A stretch of DNA of 64,000 nucleotides from Strongylocentrotus purpuratus (taxonomy: Eukaryota > Echinodermata > Echinoidea > Camarodonta > Strongylocentrotidae): the NCBI RefSeq assembly GCF_000002235.5, contig NW_022145599.1, forward strand, positions 20,953,655-21,017,654. The letters run 5' to 3'. Numbering within the stretch: the stretch's first letter is position 1; each line of letters starts with the position of its first letter. The position numbers and the translations under genes were made by a program. The notes below the pieces were generated by a model. That model saw nothing but the letters and a program-made list of their open reading frames with translations. It had not been told where the DNA came from and made no database searches. This document shows positions 55,658 to 64,000 of the stretch, piece by piece.

Positions 55658-56692
55658 GTAAGTGATAATACTTAAATATAGTCATTTGATTTTGAGACCG
55701 AATATCAATCGAGCAATAGGAGAGTTTTAATACTCAACGAATAACTTTCGTGTTTCTTGTCAACACCTGTTTCCTTGGTCAATATACAAAGGTTAGGATT
55801 TTTCAAGAAAACCCAAAGATGTATGTCTTCAACAACTATCTATTCTTTCGTTTGTCTAGTTGTTCACTTCTTTTCTCTAAAGCGCACTGGGCCAATTTGT
55901 TTAGATTTCGAGCTACAATATTGCATGAGTGTATACAAGGCCTAAGTTTTTATGTATGCTTGCACATATGTATGTACAGAAAATTAGGTAAGTGCAAATA
56001 CACTGGTGCCCATGAAGTCTGAATAATTTTTCTTACCCATAAAAACGGTTGTGACAATATAATTTATTCTCGAGATATAAAGTATATACATCGTCTCAGA
56101 AATTAGTTGAGCATTAAATATTGATCAACACAGATCCATTAATAAAAATCACAGAAGATATTAACTTTATGCATCAAGAATAAATCATAATGGCAAAATC
56201 TTTTCATGAACAATGGTAAGACAATTAAATACCAACTTTATGGGCAAAAGTGTTAGCGTGAGAGAAATATATTTGCAAATATTTGAAGAAGATATCATGC
56301 AGCCACAGATACGAAGCGATTGTTTTAGTGAGCCTTTATATAAGTTCCTAACTTTGGTGTCACAATGATTTTTATCCACTCAACATTTACTGCAACTTAC
56401 TCAAACAAAATAGGTCTTAAGAATAAACAATATTAATATAATTCACATGTAAAGATCATCGAGTATCTCCTTTTTAATCAAAGCTGTAATGGGCACATTG
56501 ATCTTTAAAAGAAATATGATTGGTAAGAGATTTGGTCAAATATATATTTTTTTAAATTCAACTGAATTGAAATGGTATTTTTAAATTTCAACTGTCTTCA
56601 TGTTTGTCAATATAAAATGAACAAACAGTCTAAACAGGACTTGATAAGTGAATTCCAATGATCCAATGCTATTTCTATTCACCAATGCTTTA

Positions 56693-56900
56693 AAGGTACT
56701 ATGTCCCCTGTGCAGGCCAAAAAAATAAAAAGGTTAATTTCCAACGGCATTTGAAAGATAATACTAATTTAGAACTCCCCTTAAAAAAAAAAAAGGGGGG
56801 GGGGGGGCTTGAAAATGTCTTTAAGTTGGAAAATAACGACTATTAGTTGTCAAATCAACTTAGGAGCTATAGAGCCAATAAGTAATAGTCTGTAATAGTA
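56693..56900. mobile_element. TACTATGTCCC family element, truncated inverted copy
   Basis: Starts CTTTAAAGGTACTATGTCCC and follows the reverse of 32636-32440, then ends near AAGTAATAGTCTG where homology stops. A G run (56796-56807) has grown inside. It lies in intron 1 of the CUB gene. Confidence 0.75.
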
Positions 56901-58187
56901 ATGCGTGTAACTGTTTAATTGTTACAATTCCGCTTTGTGACATCTCTTTTCTATCATGCATATCTTGTAATAATTTGCAATGATTGCCAAAAATCCACTC
57001 TCTGTTCATGACGTTACATTTACACCATTATCAATTCTTATTTTTTATGGCACATGATGTACGATTCTATGCTGATCTGCCCATTGTATTTGTATTTTTT
57101 ATTTCGTATTTGAATTATGTATTCATTGTAGTCATAACATATCCATATTTAACAGTCTCACTTACATTTATTTGCCCTCACTATGTATTGACAGAATACT
57201 AATTTCGTCAAAAGGAACGCTTTTTCGGAGGCCCCTTCATATTTCGGGCTGTTTGCTACAATAAAAAAAACATCTGAAAGATTGTATATTATGATAACAT
57301 CTTTCGAATAAACAAGGTGTGCTTAGGTTGGGTGGTAGTTGCAACCAAATAAAAAAATTGAGCATGATATTTGGCTTTGGCGTTCCGCTTATACGATTTA
57401 TGGACGAAAACAAAGCCTTATTTAAAAGTGAAAAGTATAAAAGTAATCGGAGAGGTTTCCTTCTTGTAACTTACCAGAAATTTGCCCATGTACCGGGTCA
57501 ATATGTTGTGTCAAGGAGAGGCTCAAATCTCTTTTCAGTAAAAAGTTATAACAACCCAAATTTATTTACTTGACTTCCAAAACAACTTTTGTTGATATCA
57601 ATTTCATTGAGGTATGTTGTGTGAAATAAAAAATAAAAATAACTCCTTGCACTTAACCCTCCCCTCTCCCCCTCCACCTCCCTCTCCCACCCTCCCCCAC
57701 CCCCTGCGTCCTCCCTTCTACTTGCGTGGATAGGGAATGCATTCTGGGACATGTTTCTTTACTTTATCGTTGTCTTCGTTCCACCTCTACCTCGCTCTTC
57801 CTAAAACTTCCCAGTTTTACTATTTTGTCAGATGCAGGAGAATTTTCTTTCTCATCCATGCCAAATTCTTTTCCCCCCAAATTCATCCTCTTTGAAACTG
57901 CATTTAATTTCATCCATGGTTATAGATATACCCCGTTCTCTTTCCATGAAAATCAAATACTTTACTAGAATTAAAAAATTATATACCAATTGCTTCTTTC
58001 CTTGATCAATTTATATTATTCCCAAAAATATCTCCTCCCAATTTAGATTAGGTATCAAATTTATTATTAAAGTCGTTCCATATCAAACGACCTTTTTCAA
58101 ATAAAAAATTAATGACGATATGTCTCCTCTTCCTTTTTGCACAAGCAACACAAATTAGCTTGGGCAATTCCAAATGGATACAAATGA

Positions 58188-58408
58188 TAATTACTGGTTA
58201 CTAATGAATTTCGATTTATGCATGTTTCTCTCCAAAACACCTGATTACTGGATACTAACTATTTAATTAATCTGATTTCTGGTTACTTACTATTCAATTA
58301 ATTTGTTTACTGGTTACTGGTTACTAACCATTTAATTTATCTCGTTACTGGTTACTAACTATTCAATTAATCTGGTTGCTTGTTACCAACTATTTAATTC
58401 ATCTGAAC
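58188..58408. repeat. Minisatellite, ~36-bp unit, about 6 copies
   Basis: Units like ACTGGTTACTAACTATTTAA with TTAATCTG follow each other with changes. It lies in intron 1 of the CUB gene, about 260 bp before exon 2. Confidence 0.75.
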
Positions 58409-58669
58409 AGGAATACACTCTGTATACAATAGTGTGTTGCTATATCCGGCAAGACTCTGACAAGCTTTCGAGTTGTAAAGAGCAACTTTTGTTTTAATAA
58501 GAAGTACTCATAAAATCAGTAAACCGTACTTTTCGATAACATTACATTTTGTATTGCCTTCGAAAATTATGTTCGGATTTTTTAATATGTCATTGTCACA
58601 TTGGCACATTTCAATAGGTGACGCACCAAGTGATACGGTTAATATTTATTTAGGGGATATCAATTTCAG

Positions 58670-58797
58670 GTGTCGGAGTCAATGGACAAGGCTTTACTGA
58701 TACCTACATCACGTCGATAGTGTCACCGGAGTTCCCCTGGCCGTATCCCTCTGACATCCAACGGCAATGGCAGATACAAACGGATGTTGACCAGATG
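58670..58797 (+). CDS. Secreted CUB-domain protein, exon 2 (start of CUB domain)
   Basis: The acceptor is ATTTCAG before GTGTCGGAG, and the donor is ATG|GTAATA. With the base carried from exon 1 it reads GVGVNGQGFTDTYITSIVSP then EFPWPYPSDIQRQWQIQ and TDVDQM. SPEFPWPYPSDIQRQWQI follows the opening of CUB domains (SPNYP.PYP.N..C.W.I). CUB domains are extracellular adhesion and protease-targeting modules. The usual first Cys of the domain is not in this exon. Which CUB family it belongs to cannot be told from about 43 residues. Confidence 0.7.
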
Positions 58798-59249
58798 GTA
58801 ATATGCACCTAAATGCCTGTATGTCTGACACGTGTCTCACTCTGTCTTAGGACACTCTAATAACATATGGGTCAAATTTTACCCGACATTTTGTAAGAAA
58901 ATAAGAGTGAACATGCATGTTTGTTGGATAAAATGTTACCTGATATTGGCTCACTTTAATGAAAATTGTGTATATTTTACCCAATATTCAGCATATATTA
59001 CCCAATAATTCATGGTATGTAGAATGTTCCAATGTTCCCTTTTTACACGATATAGGGTCAAAGTTTTACCAGCTATTTTTGAAGTGTATAGTCGTTGCAA
59101 AATAGGCGTCATTTGGCTGACAAAGTACTGCGTTAGAGACTGGCGTGGGCCTTGACGCAACGTGTGAAAGTGACATCTCACTAGAACTTAGTGAATGCGA
59201 AATACATATTACGAATACGCTCAAGAAAATGAAAGATAATTGGTTCTAG

Positions 59250-59605
59250 AACACCAACCCCCTGGACAACCACCCCGGATAAACACCCCTAGAATAATCA
59301 CCCTCTAGGACAACTACCCCCTAGGACAACTACCCCTAAGGCAACCACCCTCTAGGGTCGACTACCCCCTAGGACAACTACCCCTAGGGCAACCACCCTC
59401 TAGGGTCGACTACCCCCTAGGACAACTACCCCTAGGGCAACCAACCTCTAGGGTCGACTACCCCCTAGGACAACTATCCCCGGAAAACTTCCCCCATACA
59501 ACTACCCCCTAGAACAACTAAACCACGGAAAACTACCCACCGGACACTACCCCCAGACAACTACCCTCTACGACAACCATCCTCTAGGACAACTACCCCC
59601 GGAAA
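59250..59605. repeat. Minisatellite, ~17-bp unit in a 48-bp higher-order repeat
   Basis: Units like GACAACTACCCCCTAG recur about 20 times. At about 59325-59470 three units group into a 48-bp repeat, GACAACTACCCCTAGGGC then AACCACCCTCTAGGGTCGAC. The edges are more diverged. In CUB-gene intron 2. Confidence 0.85.
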
Positions 59606-59929
59606 ACTGTCCTAGGGGTACTTGTCTGGGGAGTAAATAAAAAAAAATACATTTTGGTACCCTTTCTTCAAATTGTTTTCAATCACTCATGCGTGAGATA
59701 TGCATTATATGAGTTGCATCAAATGAAAGACGAGGATCTAAGCTTTACAAATATATGTCATTTATTCATTATAATTGTGATTAAGTTATGATAAAACATC
59801 GATAACTCTCTGTTTCCTTTTTTTTCTGTGACGGACTGTATATTGCGATTATTGGGTGGTATATTTTGGAAGATTCCAGAACTCGTAAGATAGAGAAATG
59901 AGACATAGGAAATTATTGCTTGGGTAAAG

Positions 59930-60608
59930 AAAATTGCAAATTGTCCAAAATAGAGCTGCAAGACTTGTTGAACGAGCAAGGGGGAGAGATCCAGTAACAC
60001 CCATGTTAACTCGCCTTCATTGGTTACCTGTAAAAGAAAGAATTGCGTATAAAGTTCTTATGTTGTGTTACAAGGTAATGATTCTTAAATCCCCGACTTA
60101 TCTTCTTGATATTATTTGCTCATACATACCCCGTAGAAATCCCCGCTCCTCAACAAAGAATCTCCTGACTGTCCCTACCACATCAACCCAAACATATGGT
60201 TCTCGTGCCTTTTCAACGGCAGCGCCTGTCTGGTGGAATCAGCTTCCTGACGAGCTTCGAGTTGTTGGAAGCATTGACGGCTTTGGAAGAGCCCTAAAAA
60301 CCTATTTGTTTTCAAGGGTCTCCTCCTAGAGTTGATTTGTCCGTTGCTGGTTGGGAGGCTGATTTGACATGATGAGTGTCTGTCCGTTTGTTGAATTTGT
60401 TATATGTAATGTTAATTAATTTAATAGGTGTAATTATAGGTGCATTAATTAGTTTTTTTTTCATAAATATTTTTTGTCATTTGCTTATCTATTTTGTTAT
60501 TTATTGTTTTATTAGTGTTGTTTATATATTCAAATGTAAAGCGCATAGAGAAATTTACAATTTATTATGCGCTATACAAATTTACTATTATTATTATTAT
60601 TATTATTA
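59930..60608 (+). mobile_element. L2-like LINE 3' end with (ATT)n tail
   Basis: The frame at 59934-60329 reads MQIVQNRAARLVERARGRDP, LTRLHWLPVKERIAYKVLML, SPTYLLDIICSYIPRRN, TYGSRAFSTAAPVWWNQLPD, FGRALKTYLF: the standard L2/CR1-type ORF2 C-terminal part, still open. The 3' UTR ends AAAGCGCATAGAGAAATTTA ... ATGCGCTATACAAATT and (ATT)n. 5'-truncated, but the intact frame suggests youth. Confidence 0.9.
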
Positions 60609-61213
60609 AGTTCATTTAGGACTGGACAGTGTATTGGAGCTGGGCTTGGTATACGGGGATAATCCAGGAACAAGTTAGTAATAAAAAGCAATGTAAAAGT
60701 AATTTGACAGTAGGAGAGGACGGAGTTAAGGACGTAAAAGAGAATATAGTGGAGGACATTATAGAACACCTCGGGATAAAAAAAAAAAGAACATAGAAGC
60801 CATTAGTCGATAGACTCTTGTAGATATTTTATAACAACTTCACCAATTATTGCTCATCCCTTCTCGACGTCTTCCATTTCTTCTCTCTTTTAGATTTCCT
60901 GCGTATTCATATATATAAAGTGCGGTGATAGCTATACATTCGACCAAGAGATATTCTTCAAGCTACCTTGAGTATTTCTGTTGAGCCCCAAGCGTCATAT
61001 TTTGTTCATTAACGAACACATTAATGGCGAAACAATAGCCCAATGCCGAATACTGATTAACCGCCGAGAGCCTTATCGCTGGAAGCTAAATTAATCACTA
61101 ATCACTTGGTCATCGCGAGAATCGCTTCGCCAGCCGTGAATGCAACATTATTATGAGGAAAATCCCTTGTTTGTGTTTACTGCCACAAGTATCAACTCCA
61201 CCTTTAGGCTAAC

Positions 61214-62240
61214 ATCAGGCGCGGATCCAGGATTTTCCAATATAGTATCCCTAACTTAAGGTTCATCTGTGAAAAAATTTAAAAGAAGCTAATTTCAACT
61301 GATTTGGGTAGGTATGGGTATGGACAACTACCAAAAAAAAGGAAGGAGGGATGGGGGTTGGGGAGAATTTTTTATTAGAGGTCAAAGGTCAATGACCTCT
61401 GCCTAGTTCACTAAAAATCGTATTTCAGCAATAAAATATGGTATATAGATGATCTTGGTGTCACAATGCACAGGATTACGAAAGAAGATGACATAGAATA
61501 ACTACTGACCCTTAGAAAAAAATCTTGACCTCCGAAAATGAGGTCAAAGGTCAAAAAACTATTTTATCTCTAAAATGTCATATTTTTAACAGTAAAATTA
61601 CCATATCATATGAAAATGAGCATAAACAAATCAAAGAGGCTAATTTCAACTTATTGTGGCAGATATGGGGGTATGGAGGTTATTATTTATTAAAAGAGCA
61701 AAGGGGAAGGGGTTAATTTCCTTTCTGAGGGTCAAAGGTCATCATGACCTTGCACTAAAACACTTTACATTGTATCTCAGCAACAAAATAAGGTTTATAG
61801 ATGATATTGGTGTCAAAATGCACAGGAAGACGACAGAAGATGACATAGAATAACTACTGACCCTTAGAATAAAATCCTGACCTCCAAAAATGAGGTCAAA
61901 GGTTAAAAATATACGTTTTATCACTAAAATGCCCTATTGGTAATAGGAAAATGACAATATTATATAAAAATGAGCACAAACAAATCGAAGAAGCTAATTT
62001 CAATTTAATGTGGCAGGTATGGGGGTTATTGTGTATTCCAAGAAGATAGGGGGTTGGGGAAATGTCCTTTCTGAGGGTCGAAGGTCATTGACCCTGCACT
62101 AAAACACTAAAAATTGTATTTCAGCAACAGTGTGTTTGACATAGGCCTCGTCCTCGATGATCTTGGTGTCAAAATGCACTGAATTATACTGGGAGATAAA
62201 CAAAATATGAAATGGATTCTTCACCACCAAAATACGGAAG
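61214..62240. mobile_element. Element with hAT-type left end and 352-bp internal tandem repeats
   Basis: Opens CAGGCGCGGATCCAGGATTT, like the hAT-type ends at 43937 and 48345. Then come about 2.6 copies of a ~352-bp unit: GCTAATTTCAACT at about 61288, 61640 and 61993, AATGAGGTCAAAGGTCAAAA, GATCTTGGTGTCA-AAATGCACAGGA. AGGTCAAAGGTCA direct repeats recur in each unit. No right terminal repeat was found in the window. Confidence 0.6.
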
Positions 62241-62411
62241 GGGGGGGGGTTAAATTTCAGTAGAGTCTATTAGTTTGTGTATGCAAAGTATATGTACAAT
62301 TTGCAGATACTACTCACAACCTAGAACTTACAGTAACTATTGGCAACACGATACAAATTAATAGTACTCCGTCTGTTTCCTCTTCATCGCTACCAATAAC
62401 TTCTTCTGCAT

Positions 62412-62860
62412 CTATGCTTCCTGTCCATTGGAGCAATGTCCACAGCCCACTCCACATGCAGATACACATGACATGCCAGCTTTCATACAGCTGCATTTCA
62501 TGTTTTGACTCCGCTTCCCCCCTTCTTTGCAGTTGCAACAAATTCCTTTAAGAAGGTTGTATGGCGTGATACCAACATCGTTCGTCGGAGTTTTCTGTTG
62601 GAATCTAACTCCTATCCTTGTCCTTTAGAATCAAGAATAGTGGTGTCAAGATGCTTCCATACCACAACTTGAAGATGGGTTACTATTAATAAGGAGAGGA
62701 GTTTGGTGTACCTTGCAGAGAGTCTTATATACAACAGAGAAAGTGATGTCGACTCTAATTAAGAACCAGTGGCATTGCATAGAATTATTGACTGCCTGAG
62801 GTTTTGTAGGACATAGAATATTTAAAAAACAGCAGAGCTGACTGGCTGTCCAATTTATTA
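62412..62860 (-). pseudogene. Broken CXC-type cysteine-rich gene fragment
   Basis: The minus strand reads RIGVRFQQKTPTNDVGITPY then NLLKGICCNCKEGGKRSQNM, KCSCMKAGMSCVSACGVGCG, HCSNGQEA and a TAG at 62412-62414. The pattern CNCK...C.C.KAG..C...C...CG.CSN resembles the Tesmin/TSO1-like CXC (zinc-binding) end found in many uncharacterised marine-invertebrate proteins. The upstream VYHQVQ.W-like segment (VVVWKHLDTTILDSKG) is in another frame. It therefore looks like a decayed, intronless fragment of a repetitive family. Confidence 0.5.
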
Positions 62861-63249
62861 TCACGAGAAAAGTATTAACAAATTTTATTTGAACAGTCGA
62901 GACTTAACTTTGGATCACTACTGTAAAATAACAAAATTACCGAGATGGGTATATATGTGAAATATGTAATGAGGACTTTTCAAAATCAGGAAAGCTTCAG
63001 AGGTTGCACAGAAAGGGATATGAGAATCTAATAAGGCAATGTAGACGTATCAACAACTGTTCATTATGAGAGCGATTGGAACGAAAATGGAAAGCAACAC
63101 TCCTATGATAGTCTATCGTAGATGCCGAAACCATTTCTTTCAAAAGGAGCTGACCCCGGTCCAAACATTTTCTCTTCACAATGGATCACATGATGATGAA
63201 ACTAAAAAAGCATGATTTGGCAATATGCTCGATGAAACAGCTACAAAAC

Positions 63250-64000
63250 TTGATTGATTGATTGATTTTTATTCGACAAGCTTCCAATATACAACAATAT
63301 ACAATAATAACAGATCAAAAATAAGTCAGCTTGAACAGGATAACCCACGAAAGCTCGAGAGCTTATTTCCAGTGGGGTCCCTTACAGACATGTATACAAT
63401 TAATAAATTAAAATAGTAATATTTACAGACAGATAAGAAAATTAAAAGAACTACTTATTAAAGATAATAATAACAACATTAAACTGATGATAGAAATGAT
63501 ATTAAGTACAAGAAGAAAAAGAAGAAGGAGAAGAAGAAAAAGAGGAGAAGGAAGAAGAGGAAAATAATGATGAATTTGTAGAATTTCTATAACGTACGAA
63601 AACATAAGTATATACAACATGAAAAAGTATGAACCGACAGAAGAATAACAATTTCAATCATATAACATGTCATTCACTTCTCTTCTCTGACTGTCAAGTA
63701 TTAGGTATTCCTTTAATTTCCTCTTAAAATGATCATAGTTTCCTATTTCTTTTACACCATTGGGAAGGGAATTCCAATGTTTTATGGCATTGTAATAAAA
63801 CGAATTTCCAATACTACCTACTCTTTCTGGTAAGTTAAAGTTGAATCGTCTATTTCTTGTATTATAATCATGTACGTCAGTAACAAGATCGAAGTTGGAT
63901 CGAATATAATGATTCGCCCTAGTATGATATATTTTATGCACGTGATGCAATGCGAGTTGTTTTGATCTTTGGTCGACTTCAAGAAAACCAGCTTTAGAAA
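63250..64000 (-). mobile_element. LINE 3' end running off the right edge
   Basis: The minus-strand frame at 63654-63950 reads HHVHKIYHTRANHYIRSNFD, LVTDVHDYNTRNRRFNFNLP, SFYYNAIKHWNSLPNGVKEI, FKRKLKEYL: the C-terminal tail of a LINE ORF2. The 3' UTR (63290-63650) is A-rich and ends in (TTGA)n at about 63254-63266. The 5' part is beyond the window. Confidence 0.8.

Noticed and set aside
60894-60972. Possible third exon of the CUB gene after a good TCTCTTTTAG acceptor
   Set aside because: In the phase required by exon 2 it reads ISCVFIYIKCGDSYTF and reaches a stop after 25 codons without a convincing donor, and it does not follow the CUB pattern.
62304-62550. Plus-strand Ser/Thr-rich open stretch after a TTTGCAG acceptor
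   Set aside because: The opposite strand gives a better explanation (cysteine cluster of the CXC type); the plus reading has no family match and no donor.
1-64000. CRISPR array, prophage, operon, or old virus copies with capsid or envelope genes
   Set aside because: No evenly spaced identical repeats with unique spacers, no ribosome-binding-site-led gene chains, and no capsid, envelope, integrase or aspartic protease motifs were recognised.

Overview
The window is eukaryotic nuclear DNA from a deuterostome invertebrate, most likely an echinoderm and probably a sea urchin. The reasons are intron-rich genes with GT-AG splice sites, L2/CR1-type LINE ends with (ATT)n tails, a tRNA-derived SINE, many short inverted-repeat transposons, and long G or C homopolymer runs. 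The species is an inference. No bacterial operons, CRISPR arrays or old virus copies were recognised.

Three protein-coding loci are visible. (1) The last coding exon of a TMEM26-family membrane protein lies at 905-2182 (+); its earlier exons are off the left edge. (2) A complete VPS35L gene (C16orf62, the VPS35-like subunit of Retriever/Commander) occupies 10696-43841 (-). I assembled 30 coding exons exon by exon. Every junction is GT-AG, the phases agree, and the total is 2973 nt, a 990-residue protein plus stop that aligns from end to end with the human protein as I remember it. (3) The first two coding exons of a secreted CUB-domain protein lie at 55606-55657 and 58670-58797 (+). TMEM26-like and VPS35L are convergent; VPS35L and the CUB gene are divergent, about 11.8 kb apart. 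The three genes share no obvious pathway.

The rest is a dense layer of transposon debris. It includes 5'-truncated LINE fragments, hAT-like elements with 8-bp target duplications (4187-4847, 43937-44345, 44354-44537, 48079-50477), a TTAA-flanked piggyBac-like element (9048-10007) and a TA-flanked mariner-like element (42650-43420). There are also at least seven small families of inverted-repeat elements in two to five copies each, a two-copy tRNA-Thr-derived SINE, minisatellites and microsatellites.

The most interesting structures are: a 2.4-kb hAT-like element carrying about twelve copies of a ~115-bp unit with a GCGC-GAA-GCGC hairpin; two hAT-like insertions stacked on one 8-bp target about 95 bp upstream of the VPS35L start codon, one of them an almost perfect 184-bp palindrome; decayed copies of VPS35L exons 16 and 29 in the neighbouring introns, the latter split by a transposon; a group of families that all begin TTAAAG and pile up end to end; and a broken gene fragment with a CXC-like cysteine cluster at 62.4 kb. 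I did not see a clearly new biological system.
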